The notes: generated from the letters alone by a model not told the origin. A DNA stretch of 64,000 bases from a bacterium (GCA_004560375.1 SFVC01000012.1:1-64000), one strand, 5' to 3'. Positions 43,015-51,283 are shown, counted from the stretch's first letter. Program-made: numbers and translations.

Positions 43015-44162
43015 TGAGCGGGCGCAGGCGAGACACGGGGCGGGGAGCGGCGGCTGCCGCCGCCCAGCTCCGGGACGCGGGCCGGCACCCCTTTTTGCAG
43101 CTGGACGGGTACGTGCCCCTGGGACGGGGGGAGATCGCCCTGTACCGGGCCATCCGGGAGGGGGTGCCGGTGGTGGACGCGGCCATCTGCAAGCTGGTGC
43201 GGCTGTGCGGCGGGGCCAGGGTGACCTGCCGGGATCCCAAGGCCCAGGAGGGGCTGGATCGGTTCCTTCGCACGGTGAGCGTGGGCCGGGGACAGCGGGG
43301 GCTCCAGGCCTTTCTGGATCAGTACCTGGACTCCATGCTGGTGTGCGGCAGGGCGGTGGGCGAGCTGGTGCCCAGCCGGGACGGGCGGGATATCGCCGCG
43401 CTGCTGTGCGCCGACCCGGCTAGGGTGGAGATCAAGGAGGGGGACAGCCCACTGGACATCACCCTGTGGGCCAGGGACAGCGGCGGAACGATCCGGGAAC
43501 TGCCCCGGCAGGAGCTGCTGCTGTTCACCCCCTTCCAGCCGGAGACGGGGTCTCCCTACGGCGTGTCCATGCTGCGCTCCATGCCCTTTTTGGCGGAGAT
43601 TTTGATGAAGATCTTTGACGCGGTGGGCAAGAACTGGGAGCGGATGGGCAATGTGCGCTTCGCCGTGGTGTGCAAAGGCGAGGACGGCACGGCCCGGGAT
43701 CGGTGCAATACGGTGGCCCGGGAGTGGTCCGCCGCCATGCAGGCCGGCCGGGACGGGGCCGTGCGGGACTTCGTGTGCGCCGGGGATGTGGACATACGCG
43801 CCATCGGGGCGGACAACCAGATCCTGGATTCCGAGGTGCCGGTGCGGCAGATCCTGGAGCAGCTGGTGGCCAAGACCGGGATTCCGCCCTTTTTGCTGGG
43901 GCTGAGTTGGTCGTCCACCGAGCGGATGAGCTCCCAGCAGGCGGACATTATGACAAGCGAGATCACCGCCATCCGCCGGGGGCTGGAGCCGGTGGTGGAG
44001 CGGATCTGCGAGCTGTGGCTGCGGCTGAAGGGGTTCGACGACCGGGTGGAGGTGGACTGGCTGGACGTGAATTTGCAGGACGAGGAGTCGGAGGCCAAGG
44101 CGGCGCTGTACCGGGCGCAGGCCCGGGCGCTGGAGGAGGAGCGTGAAGATGGAACTCTGTAA
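43014..44162 (+). CDS. Phage portal protein
   Basis: A 382-residue protein: PVVDAAICKLVRLCGGARVT, SMLVCGRAVGELVPSRDG, LLFTPFQPETGSPYGVSMLRSMPFLAEILMKIF and LGLSWSSTERMSSQQADIMTSEITAIRRGLEPVVERI match the wing, stem and clip order of SPP1/HK97-type portals. It forms the dodecameric channel for DNA entry and the tail attachment point. It starts in the stop of the capsid gene (overlap of one base), so portal follows capsid here rather than preceding it. Confidence 0.85.
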   Translation: MSGRRRDTGRGAAAAAAQLRDAGRHPFLQLDGYVPLGRGEIALYRAIREGVPVVDAAICKLVRLCGGARVTCRDPKAQEGLDRFLRTVSVGRGQRGLQAFLDQYLDSMLVCGRAVGELVPSRDGRDIAALLCADPARVEIKEGDSPLDITLWARDSGGTIRELPRQELLLFTPFQPETGSPYGVSMLRSMPFLAEILMKIFDAVGKNWERMGNVRFAVVCKGEDGTARDRCNTVAREWSAAMQAGRDGAVRDFVCAGDVDIRAIGADNQILDSEVPVRQILEQLVAKTGIPPFLLGLSWSSTERMSSQQADIMTSEITAIRRGLEPVVERICELWLRLKGFDDRVEVDWLDVNLQDEESEAKAALYRAQARALEEEREDGTL

Positions 44163-45018
44163 GGAAGCGGCGGTGAAGGGGATCGGCACCCCAAACCAGG
44201 AGGAGCTGGGGCTGATCAACGCCCTGGCCCGGCGGGAGCTGGGGGCGGACGAGGTGTACACATTCGCCCTGCGGCTGTGCGACAACGACATCGACCGGGA
44301 TTGGGAGCGGTTTGACGACGCCACGCTGGAACAGCTGGCCCCTATGTTCGTGGGGGCGTCCGGGGTGTTCGATCACCAGTGGAGCGCCCGGGGGCAGACC
44401 GCCCGGATCTACCGGGCGGAGGTGGTGGGCGGAGAGGGCCTGCTCACCTCCGACGGGCGGCCCTACCGCTTTTTGAAGGGATGGGCCTACCTGATGCGGA
44501 CGGCGGAGAACGCCGCCCTCATCGCCGAGATCGACGGCGGCATCAAGCGGGAGGTCAGCGTGGGCTGCGCGGTGGAACGGGTGGTCTGCTCCGTCTGCGG
44601 CCAGGAGCTGGACGGGTGCCCCCACGAGAAGGGGGAGGAGTATGACGGTCAGGTGTGCCACGGGGTGCTCACCGGGGCCAAGGACGTGTACGAGTGGTCC
44701 TTTGTGGCGGTGCCCGCCCAGCGGCGGGCCGGGGTGATCAAGAGCGCCGGGGCGCGGCTGGAGGACGAGGCGCGGCTGGGGCGGAAGTATCTGAAAGGCC
44801 TGCGGGCCGAGCTGGTGCGGCTGGCGGGCATCGCCGAACCGGAGCTGGAGCACGGACTGCTGGAAAAGGTGGCCGGCAAGCTGGGCGAGGAGGAGCTGGC
44901 GGGGCTGATCCGGGTGTACCGGGGGAGGGCGGATCGGCTGCTGGCGCCCGGGCCCCAGCTGAGCTATGGACAGGAGGAGGTTCCGGAGGGGATCGCGGAC
45001 GGGGCCTTCCTCATTTAG
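44149..45018 (+). CDS. Prohead protease-like protein with a zinc-ribbon insert
   Basis: A 289-residue protein overlapping the portal gene. Segments YTFALRLCDNDIDRDWERF, FDHQWSARGQTARIY, GGIKREVSVGCAVERVVC and DVYEWSFVAVPAQRRAG follow the fold of HK97-type (S78) prohead proteases, with the Ser of EVSVG and nearby His as likely catalytic residues. Between strands it carries CSVCGQELDGCPH ... QVCH, an apparent zinc site not usual in S78 enzymes. The C-terminal 100 residues are helical, perhaps scaffold. ATG 44149 has AGGA 8 nt upstream; GTG 44143 is alternative. Confidence 0.7.
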   Translation: MELCKEAAVKGIGTPNQEELGLINALARRELGADEVYTFALRLCDNDIDRDWERFDDATLEQLAPMFVGASGVFDHQWSARGQTARIYRAEVVGGEGLLTSDGRPYRFLKGWAYLMRTAENAALIAEIDGGIKREVSVGCAVERVVCSVCGQELDGCPHEKGEEYDGQVCHGVLTGAKDVYEWSFVAVPAQRRAGVIKSAGARLEDEARLGRKYLKGLRAELVRLAGIAEPELEHGLLEKVAGKLGEEELAGLIRVYRGRADRLLAPGPQLSYGQEEVPEGIADGAFLI

Positions 45019-45030
45019 GAGCGTGAGCGG

Positions 45031-45381
45031 ATGACGGAGGAAGTGCTGGAGCTGGTGCAGGCGCTGCGGGGGCCGGGGACGGACGAGACGGTGCTGCGTA
45101 CCCTGTGCGGGAGCGCCTGCGGGGCGCTGGATCGGCGGCTGAAGGACGGGGTGTGTCCGGAGGACTGCGGAGGGCTCTACCCGGTGGCGGCGGCGTGGCT
45201 GGTGATGGACTGGCTGAACCAGTGCCAGGGAATGGACGGGATCACGGCGCTGTCCGCCGGGGATATCTCCGTCCGCCGGGAGGGGGGCGGCGAGGTTGGG
45301 AAGCTGTCGGAGCGGGCCATGGAGCTGATGGCCCCCTTCCTGGAGGATGACGGGTTTGTGTTTCGGGGGGTGAGCGGTTGA
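45031..45381 (+). CDS. Head-tail connector protein
   Basis: A 116-residue helical protein after the head genes: LRTLCGSACGALDRRLKDG, GLYPVAAAWLVMDWLNQC and ISAGDISVRREGG-like segment, then ELMAPFLEDDGFVFRGV. This is the pattern of gp6/gp15-type adaptors that ring the portal. Its last bases overlap the next start. Confidence 0.65.
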   Translation: MTEEVLELVQALRGPGTDETVLRTLCGSACGALDRRLKDGVCPEDCGGLYPVAAAWLVMDWLNQCQGMDGITALSAGDISVRREGGGEVGKLSERAMELMAPFLEDDGFVFRGVSG

Positions 45382-45713
45382 TCGAGGCGTTCGATTGGGT
45401 GATCAGAACCTATGGACAGGAGATGGTGTGCCGCCGGGAGGACGGCACGGAGGCCGGACGGGGTATGGCCATCGTGCAGCCCATGACAAAGGCGGACTGG
45501 CAGTATACCGGCGGGGCGCTGGGCAGCTTCTCCCAGGATCGGTTCCTGGGGCTGGCGGAGCCGAAAACGCCGCTGGACAAGCTGGGGCCCGGGGGCTGGC
45601 TGGAATGGGGCGGACAGCGGTTTGAGGTGATGACCGTGCGGCCCGTCTGGGTGGGGGGTCAGGTGACCCACCTGTGGCTGGCCCTGCGGCCCTGCCCGGA
45701 GGACGGGGCTTGA
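45378..45713 (+). CDS. Head closure / minor capsid protein
   Basis: A 111-residue beta-rich protein with ADWQYTGGALGSFSQDRFLGLAEP and GGWLEWGGQRFEVMTVRPVWV, the small barrel of head-closure or stopper proteins at this position in PBSX-like clusters. TTG start overlapping the upstream stop (translational coupling). Confidence 0.6.
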   Translation: MIEAFDWVIRTYGQEMVCRREDGTEAGRGMAIVQPMTKADWQYTGGALGSFSQDRFLGLAEPKTPLDKLGPGGWLEWGGQRFEVMTVRPVWVGGQVTHLWLALRPCPEDGA

Positions 45714-46210
45714 CCGGGGCGCTGGGCCGCTGGCGAACGGCGGTGATGGAGCAGCTGCGGGCTGCGGGGCTGGAGTCGGTGGAGGCCATGGGGCCGGAGC
45801 GGGCGGCTCGGGTTCGGGGGCCGGTGGCGGCGGTGGCGCTGGCCGGGGCGGCCTGCGGCGCAGGAGGGTTTCAGGACTATCTGGGCGCCGAGGAGACCCA
45901 GGGCGGCGGACGCCGGGAGGTGTACGGACGCTGGGTGGAGCTGACGCTGCGGGTGGATGTGTTCGCCCCCAGGGACGGGGGCGCCCCCGCCTGCCGCGCC
46001 GCGGCGGAACAGGCGGCGGAGGAGCTGCTGTTCCGGGGGGCGGCGGGACTGCCCGTGGCGGAGCTGACGGCGGGAGAGACGGAGTTTTTGGAGCGGGACG
46101 GACTGTACCGGCTGGCGGTGGGCTGCCGGTGCGGGGCGTGGCTGACGGCCCGGGCCGACGAGGAGACCGGGACGCTGACAGACTTTGAAGTGAGGGGGAC
46201 GATGAGATGA
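45710..46210 (+). CDS. Tail completion/terminator-like protein
   Basis: A 166-residue protein between head closure and sheath, where tail terminator proteins normally lie. Starts MTGALGRWRTAVMEQLRAAGL from a TTG overlapping the upstream stop (GGAGG 7 nt before). Contains GRWVELTLRVDVFAPRDG and PVAELTAGETEFLERDGLYRLAVGCRC, a mixed alpha/beta pattern plausible for tail completion. Assigned mainly from position. Confidence 0.55.
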   Translation: MTGALGRWRTAVMEQLRAAGLESVEAMGPERAARVRGPVAAVALAGAACGAGGFQDYLGAEETQGGGRREVYGRWVELTLRVDVFAPRDGGAPACRAAAEQAAEELLFRGAAGLPVAELTAGETEFLERDGLYRLAVGCRCGAWLTARADEETGTLTDFEVRGTMR

Positions 46211-47241
46211 GCGCAGGGACTAAGCACGAGCGGCCGGGGGTGTATTCCTCCTATGAGACCTCCGGGCTGACGGCGGCCAACGCCGGCGGCGGCCGGGTGG
46301 CGGTGATTGCCGCCGCCGGGGAGACGGACGCGGGGAAGTGCTTCCAGTGGACCAGCTACAGCCGGGCGGCGGCAGACGTGGGCGACTGCGCCCTGAGCCG
46401 GCTGGCGCGGCTAGCCCTCCGCAACGGCGCGGGGACGGTGTACGGCGCGGCGGCGGGGACGGACTACACCGACGCCATTGAGGCGGTGGGTAAGCTGGAG
46501 AACGTGGACGTGGTGGTGTGCGACAGCACGGTGCTGTCCGTCCAGCAGAAGGTGAAAACCATGGTGACGGAGTGCTCCGCCGCCCGGAAGGAGCGCATCG
46601 CCGTGGTGGGCGGCGCGGCGGAGGAGACGGTGGAGCAGCTCACGGAACGGGCCGCGGGGCTCAACTGCGAGCGGGTGGTGCTGGTGGCCCCCGGTATGGG
46701 GGACGGTTCCGGCGGGGCGGCCTGCGCCGCCGCCGTGGCGGGGGCCATCGCGGGCAACAGCGACCCGGCCCTGCCCCTGGGGGGCGCGGAGCTCTACGGG
46801 CTGGACGGGCTGGAGTGCAGCTATGACGACGGCGAGATCGACGCGCTGGTGCAGGGGGGCGTGACGGCGCTGGAGACGCTGGCGGGCTCCTGCTATGTGG
46901 TGCGGGGGGTGACCACCCGAACCACCACCGGCGGGGCGGCGGACACGTCCTGGCGGGAACTGACCACCATTCTGGTGGTGGACGAGGTGATCCCGGGGCT
47001 GCGAAACGCCCTGCGCGCCCGGTTCAGCAGGGCCAAAAACACCACCCAGACCCGGGGGGCCATCCGCTCCCAGACGGTGATGGAGCTGGAGAAGCGGGTG
47101 GCCCGGGAGATCATCGACGGGTACGAGGACGTGACGGTGACGGCGCTGGAGGACGACCCCACGGTGTGTCTGGTGGAGTTCGCCTTTACGGTGGCCCACG
47201 GGCTCAACCAGGTGTGGCTGTCGGCACACATCACGGTTTAA
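46207..47241 (+). CDS. Contractile tail sheath protein
   Basis: A 344-residue sheath protein: RPGVYSSYETSG at the start, then VVVCDSTVLSVQQ, VLVAPGM, TSWRELTTILVVDEVIPGLRNALRARFSRAKNT and ETTV-like close CLVEFAFTVAHGLNQVWLSAHITV, typical of the XkdK/phage tail sheath family. Shorter than most (350-480), consistent with a minimal sheath of conserved core only. Establishes that the particle has a contractile tail. Start overlaps the preceding gene by four bases. Confidence 0.9.
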   Translation: MSAGTKHERPGVYSSYETSGLTAANAGGGRVAVIAAAGETDAGKCFQWTSYSRAAADVGDCALSRLARLALRNGAGTVYGAAAGTDYTDAIEAVGKLENVDVVVCDSTVLSVQQKVKTMVTECSAARKERIAVVGGAAEETVEQLTERAAGLNCERVVLVAPGMGDGSGGAACAAAVAGAIAGNSDPALPLGGAELYGLDGLECSYDDGEIDALVQGGVTALETLAGSCYVVRGVTTRTTTGGAADTSWRELTTILVVDEVIPGLRNALRARFSRAKNTTQTRGAIRSQTVMELEKRVAREIIDGYEDVTVTALEDDPTVCLVEFAFTVAHGLNQVWLSAHITV

Positions 47242-47254
47242 AGGGGGAATTTGA

Positions 47255-47665
47255 ATGGCAGGGTTTAACACGGGGCTGCGGGCGGCGGGCTTCCCCACCA
47301 GCAGCGACATCTGGCTGGAGGTGGACGGGCAGAAGGTGGCGGTGGTGCAGGGCTATTCCTGCAAGGCCAGCCGCACGTCCATGACGGTGGAGGCCTTCGG
47401 CGAGGACGAGCCGGTGGCCACGGTGCAGGGGCCCCAGAGCTATGTGATCCAGCTCACCCGGCTGTACGCCACCGATCAGGCGCTGGCGGACGGGCTGAAT
47501 TTCTACGACCTGAAGAATTTTTCCCTGGTGATCTGCAAGCCGGATCGGAAGGTGATCTACTCCGACTGCCAGTGGAGCGGCATCGAGGAGGACGCCCAGC
47601 TGGGCAAAACCGTGGTGGAGAAGCTCACCCTGGTGGCCGGCCGCCGGATGGAGACGGCGGCTTAA
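47255..47665 (+). CDS. Tail tube protein (XkdM-like)
   Basis: A 136-residue beta-barrel protein that forms the inner tube within the sheath: DIWLEVDGQKVAVVQGYSCKASRT, YVIQLTRLYATDQALADGLNFYDLKNFSLVICKPDRKVIYSDCQW and VVEKLTLVAGRRM. Matches the DUF2001/XkdM tube family. Good GGGGGAA ribosome site, and the stop is directly followed by the chaperone ATG. Confidence 0.87.
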   Translation: MAGFNTGLRAAGFPTSSDIWLEVDGQKVAVVQGYSCKASRTSMTVEAFGEDEPVATVQGPQSYVIQLTRLYATDQALADGLNFYDLKNFSLVICKPDRKVIYSDCQWSGIEEDAQLGKTVVEKLTLVAGRRMETAA

Positions 47666-48085
47666 ATGGGCGGGCCGGTGTGGATGGGACAGGAGCGGGT
47701 GAGGGTTCCCGAAGGGGAGCTGCGGCTGCTGTCCGCCCGGGAGGTGCTGGACGCCCGCCGGGAGGGAGACGCCCTGGCCGGGGACGGGGGCGGGCGGGCG
47801 CTGTGCCGCAACGCCTGCCTCCTGGCCCGGGCGCTGGAGCGGAAGGGGCGGCCCGTGTTCGACAGCGGGCGGGCCGTGCTGGACGCTCTGCGGGTGGAGG
47901 ACATCGCCCGGCTGGCGGACGCCTGGGGGGCGTTCAACCGGGAGGCCAACCCCTCCCCCCTGGACGGGGAGGAGGAGATCCGGCGGCGAAAAAAAGGCTG
48001 GAGCACGCGCCTTATGAGCGCCTTCAGTGGCGCGTGCTCCGGCTGTTCGGCGCTCTGCCCACGGAGGAACGGGCGAAACGGATGA
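47666..48085 (+). CDS. Tail assembly chaperone, short (unshifted) product
   Basis: The unshifted frame gives 139 residues; the first 110 (VPEGELRLLSAREVLDARREGD, CRNACLLARALERKGRPVF, RVEDIARLADAWGAFNRE) form a compact helical domain like XkdN/gpG chaperones that coat the tape measure. The C-terminal 29 residues after the slippery site are Cys/Arg-rich and unlike any domain, as expected when termination occurs after a missed shift. Lies between tube and the tape-measure position. Confidence 0.72.
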   Translation: MGGPVWMGQERVRVPEGELRLLSAREVLDARREGDALAGDGGGRALCRNACLLARALERKGRPVFDSGRAVLDALRVEDIARLADAWGAFNREANPSPLDGEEEIRRRKKGWSTRLMSAFSGACSGCSALCPRRNGRNG

Positions 48086-48297
48086 CCGACCGGGACTTCC
48101 TGTGGTGCGCCCTCAACCTGGCTCTTGACCGGGAGGAAGAGCTGGGACGGCTGTGCCCCGCCTGCCGGGAGCGGGCGGAGGCGGAGCCCTGCCCGGTGTG
48201 CGGCGCGCCCCGGGGGGAGTGGGCGGTCAACGAGGGGTTTGACTGGAAGCGGTATGAGGAATTGAAGGGGGGGCGGGACGATGACGGATTGGATTGA
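47666..48297 (+). CDS. Tail assembly chaperone, -1 frameshift fusion product
   Basis: Predicted 210-residue product: 110 codons to the slippery run, then frame -1 (LEHAPYERLQWRVLRLFG, MTDRDFLWCALNLALDREEELGRLC) to the stop at 48297. The added part ends in a zinc ribbon, CPACRERAEAEPCPVCG, and EGFDWKRYEELKGG. The second frame has no ribosome site or start codon of its own near the slip, which argues for frameshifting as in lambda gpG/gpGT. The two ratios of product usually matter for tail assembly. Confidence 0.75.
47989..48043 (+). promoter_or_regulatory. Programmed -1 ribosomal frameshift signal
   Basis: Slippery heptamer A-AAA-AAA (47989-47995; unshifted codons CGA AAA AAA GGC). 4 nt later a perfect 12-bp stem starts: GGAGCACGCGCC (48000-48011) with GGCGCGTGCTCC (48029-48040), 17-nt loop; allowing one G-U pair the stem extends to 15 bp (47997-48043). 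Confidence 0.88.
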
Positions 48298-48898
48298 GCG
48301 GATGCTGGGTGAGGACGACGAGGAAGAAGCGGAGGACGAGGAGCGGCCCGCCCTGGACGGGACGGCGGAGGTACGCCGCCCGGCGCCGCCCCGGGAGGAC
48401 GGGGCGGAGGATGAGTTGGAGCCGGAAGCGGAGCCGGAGGAGGCGCCGGAATGGAAGCCGGGGTACGGGAAGCAGGACGCCGCGCCGGAGGCTTTGGGCG
48501 GGACGGACTGGGCCGGGCTGAGGACGGACGGGACGGACTGGGCAAGGTGGACGGCGGAGGCCGGGTTGGACGCGATAGCTCCGGAGTGGGCGCGGGAGGC
48601 GGCCGAAGCGGGCCGAAAGCTGGGCGGAGATCTGGAGAACGGGCCGGAGGCGGCGGGAGCGGGTTCGCCGGGGCCGGCGCGGAAGCCGGACAGGGGAGGC
48701 TCCGCCGCGCTGATGGAGCTGTACCGGGGGGCGGCGGAGGGAGCGCGGGCCCCTGCCCCCGCCCTGGCCCGGTCGGAGGCGCCCCGGACGGTGCTGGAAC
48801 GGGAGGCGGCCGGGGCACCGCCGCTGACGGTGGAGGAGCTGGATCGGGCCGTGCGGCGGGACAGCAGGCGGTATGACGGCGGGATGAGTATTTTCTGA
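48281..48898 (+). CDS. Acidic low-complexity protein at the tape-measure position
   Basis: A 205-residue protein, extremely rich in Glu/Ala/Pro/Gly, with an acidic N-terminal third (LGEDDEEEAEDEER), repeated TDWAGL/TDWARW motifs and a conserved-looking C-terminus LTVEELDRAVRRDSRRYDGGMSIF (cut here into LTVEELDRAVRRDS and RRYDGGMSIF). It sits where a 500-1500 residue tape measure is expected. No coiled coil or membrane segment. Either a strongly reduced ruler for a very short tail or an unrelated protein replacing it. Start overlaps the end of the chaperone fusion. Confidence 0.6.
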   Translation: MTDWIERMLGEDDEEEAEDEERPALDGTAEVRRPAPPREDGAEDELEPEAEPEEAPEWKPGYGKQDAAPEALGGTDWAGLRTDGTDWARWTAEAGLDAIAPEWAREAAEAGRKLGGDLENGPEAAGAGSPGPARKPDRGGSAALMELYRGAAEGARAPAPALARSEAPRTVLEREAAGAPPLTVEELDRAVRRDSRRYDGGMSIF

Positions 48899-48964
48899 GG
48901 AGACGTGGAAAAGCGGCCGAACGCCTTGGCCGCTTCGGAGCGTGACAAGAGGGGAGGATGCGGG

Positions 48965-49543
48965 ATGATTCTTTCTCCCATGCGGTTTAAGAATTTTGTG
49001 TGGCCCCATAACCCGCGGGTGTACTCCATCACCTACGAGCGGAAGATCGCGGTGCACAAGATCCCCTTCGGGCGGCATTATTTGCAGAGCCTGGGGCAGA
49101 CGCGCCGGGTGCTCCGGGGGGAGGGGGAGTTCGTGGGCGAGGGGGCCTACGACACCTTCAAGGAGCTGGCCACCGTGTTCTATGAGGAGACGCCGGGGGT
49201 GCTGGCCCATCCGGTGTGGATGACCACCACGGCCTGGTTCGCGGGGCTGGAGCTGCGGCAGGAGCCCCGGCGGGACTATGTGGCCTACTCCTTTGAGTTC
49301 TGGGAGGTCATGACCGACGGGAACAACGGGGAATTGGAGCGCCGGACAACGGCCAAGCCGGGGACGGGGACGGGGACGGCGGATACGGGCCAGGGGACGC
49401 TGTGGCACACGGTGGTTCGGGGGGACACCCTCTGGGGGATCGCGCGGAAATACGGGGTGGCGCTGAACCGGATCATTGCCCTGAACCCGGACATCCGGAA
49501 CCCCAACCTGATCTATCCGGGACAGAGGGTGAGAATTTCATGA
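48965..49543 (+). CDS. LysM-domain baseplate/tail protein (XkdP-like)
   Basis: A 192-residue protein. N-terminal domain (MRFKNFVWPHNPRVYSI, IPFGRHYLQSLGQTRRVLRGEGEFVG, PVWMTTTAWFAGLEL) belongs to tail proteins of the XkdP/gp53 type; the C-terminal 45 residues are a LysM peptidoglycan-binding module (HTVVRGDTLWGIARKYG, LNPDIRNPNLIYPGQRV). ATG 48965 has GGAGG 7 nt upstream. A perfect AAGCGGCC/GGCCGCTT hairpin at 48914-48938 precedes it. LysM here would bind the cell wall at the baseplate. Confidence 0.83.
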   Translation: MILSPMRFKNFVWPHNPRVYSITYERKIAVHKIPFGRHYLQSLGQTRRVLRGEGEFVGEGAYDTFKELATVFYEETPGVLAHPVWMTTTAWFAGLELRQEPRRDYVAYSFEFWEVMTDGNNGELERRTTAKPGTGTGTADTGQGTLWHTVVRGDTLWGIARKYGVALNRIIALNPDIRNPNLIYPGQRVRIS

Positions 49544-50493
49544 TGGAGTGCTGGGTGAGGCTGGGCGACGGGCAGGAGTGGAAGCTGCCCACGGCGGTGG
49601 GGTGGACGTTCCGCTATGGGACGGATACGCCCTGCGACAGCTTTTCCCTGCGGTGCCTGTGGGACAAGGGGCAGGAAAAGCTGCTGTCCGGCGCCTGCCG
49701 GTTCTTCGCCGAGTGGGACGGCGAGCGGGTGTTCACCGGGGTGGTGGACGAGTTCGCCGTGGTGTGCGGCGGGGACGGGCTGCGCCTGGAGCTGGAGGGC
49801 CGGGGGATGGCGGCGCTGCTGCTGGACAACGAGGCCATGCCGGCGGAGTACCAGCGGTGTACCCGGGCGGATCTCATCGCCAACCACGTGGCGCCCTACG
49901 GGGTGGAGGCCCTGGGGGGCGGCGGGCTGTCCCCCGTCAGCGGCTTCACCGTGGGCAGCGGGGAGAGCGAATGGAGCGTGGTGCGGCGGTTCGCCCGCTA
50001 TTACGGCGGGGTGACGCCCCGGTTTGACCGGCAGGGGCGGCTGGTGCTGGATCCCTATGGGGACAGGCTGGCGGCCCAGATCGGCGGAAAGGACAGGATC
50101 ACGGGCTGGGAGTACCGGGAGGATCGGCACGGGGTGCTCAGCCGGGTGGCGGTACGGCGGCGCACCACCTGGGGCACCCAGTGGGTGTCCGATCCGGCGT
50201 TTCTCGCCCAGGGGGGCTGCGCCCGCAGGGTGATCACGGTGCCCAACACCACGGGCACCACCGCCATGCGGTATACGGCGGACTATCAGCTCCGGGCGGC
50301 GCGGCGGGAGCGGGTGCGCCTGCGGCTCACGGTGGCCGGGGGCTTCCTGGCCTGGCCGGGGGAGCTGGTGGACGTGGAGCTGGAGGGCTTCGGGGCCAAC
50401 GGACGCTACCGGGCGGCCCAGGTCGAGGTGAACTGCGGGGCGGACGGGCTCAGCACCACCCTGGCGCTGGGGGAGCCGGACGCGATGATTTGA
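49540..50493 (+). CDS. XkdQ-like baseplate hub protein (late control gpD family)
   Basis: A 317-residue protein: FRYGTDTPCDSFSLRCLWDKG, FFAEWDGERVFTGVVDEFAVVC, YQRCTRADLIANHVAPYGVEAL, SEWSVVRRFARYYGGVTPRFD and the LTVAGGFLAWPGELVDVEL end. This is the order of XkdQ/gp27-like hub proteins that join tube and spike. Start overlaps the LysM gene stop by four bases; a second ATG follows immediately. Confidence 0.78.
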   Translation: MMECWVRLGDGQEWKLPTAVGWTFRYGTDTPCDSFSLRCLWDKGQEKLLSGACRFFAEWDGERVFTGVVDEFAVVCGGDGLRLELEGRGMAALLLDNEAMPAEYQRCTRADLIANHVAPYGVEALGGGGLSPVSGFTVGSGESEWSVVRRFARYYGGVTPRFDRQGRLVLDPYGDRLAAQIGGKDRITGWEYREDRHGVLSRVAVRRRTTWGTQWVSDPAFLAQGGCARRVITVPNTTGTTAMRYTADYQLRAARRERVRLRLTVAGGFLAWPGELVDVELEGFGANGRYRAAQVEVNCGADGLSTTLALGEPDAMI

Positions 50494-50506
50494 GGGGGAC
50501 TTAACT

Positions 50507-50932
50507 ATGTGGCTGAGCGGACAGCAGAAGCGGCCCGCCGACTTCGGCGAGGGCCAGACCGGCATCGTCACCATGAGCGGCGGCGAGACGGCGGTGCTGC
50601 TGGATCGGGAGCGGCGGGGGCTGGAGGTGTACGCCCCCGGCGGCTACCACTGGACGCCCCAGACGGGGCAGCGGGCGCTGGTGATCCAGGGCCGGGGGGA
50701 GATCCCCTGCGTGGTGGGGGTGCGGCAGGGGGGCGGCACCCCGGATTCCGTGGATATCGGGGCCAAATCCGTGGAAATCAACGGGCAGAGCGTGTCCATA
50801 CAGTCGGAGGGGACGGCGGCAGTAGGGGGCGGCGGGGTGGATCTCCAGGGGGACGTTTTTGTGAACGGGGTACCCCTGCCGGAGTACATCGCCCGGATTG
50901 TGGCCGGACTGCTGGGAGGAGGCGGAGCATGA
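50507..50932 (+). CDS. Baseplate spike protein, gpV-like
   Basis: A 141-residue protein with an OB-fold-like beta barrel (GQTGIVTMSGGETAVLLDRERRGLEVY, HWTPQTGQRALVIQG, IPCVVGVRQ) followed by a repetitive beta segment (VDIGAKSVEINGQSVSIQSEG, VDLQGDVFVNGVPLPEYI), as in short gpV/XkdR-type puncturing spikes. Overlaps the next gene by four bases. Confidence 0.7.
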   Translation: MWLSGQQKRPADFGEGQTGIVTMSGGETAVLLDRERRGLEVYAPGGYHWTPQTGQRALVIQGRGEIPCVVGVRQGGGTPDSVDIGAKSVEINGQSVSIQSEGTAAVGGGGVDLQGDVFVNGVPLPEYIARIVAGLLGGGGA

Positions 50933-51279
50933 GCCTGAAGCTGGTAAACCGGGACTATGTGCCGGACGGCAACGGCGGCGTGGCCGTGGCCTCGGACGGG
51001 GACGAGCTGGTGGGCGAGGCCCTGTTCCGGCTGACGGCCCGGCGGGGGAGCTTCCCGTTTTTGCGGTCGCTGGGCAGCCGGATGCACCTGCTGCGCCGGG
51101 AGCGGCCCTCGGAGTGGGACAGCCTCGCCCTGCAATACGCCGTGGAGGCGCTGGAGGATATGGAGGGCGTCCAGGTCACCGGGGCGGCGGCGCGCCGGGA
51201 CGGGGACGGCCTGCTGGTGACGGTGGAGCTGCTGTGGCAGGGGACAACCCTGCCGGTGGAGGTCAGGCTGGAGGGATGA
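50929..51279 (+). CDS. Baseplate wedge protein, gp25/XkdS-like
   Basis: A 116-residue protein with the gpW/gp25 pattern: LVGEALFRLTARRGSFPFLRSLGSRMHLL (inner-core motif) then LALQYAVEALEDMEGVQVTGAAARRDGDGLLVTVEL. Gp25-like proteins initiate sheath polymerization at the baseplate. ATG overlaps the spike gene stop. Confidence 0.8.
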   Translation: MSLKLVNRDYVPDGNGGVAVASDGDELVGEALFRLTARRGSFPFLRSLGSRMHLLRRERPSEWDSLALQYAVEALEDMEGVQVTGAAARRDGDGLLVTVELLWQGTTLPVEVRLEG

Positions 51280-51283
51280 GCAT

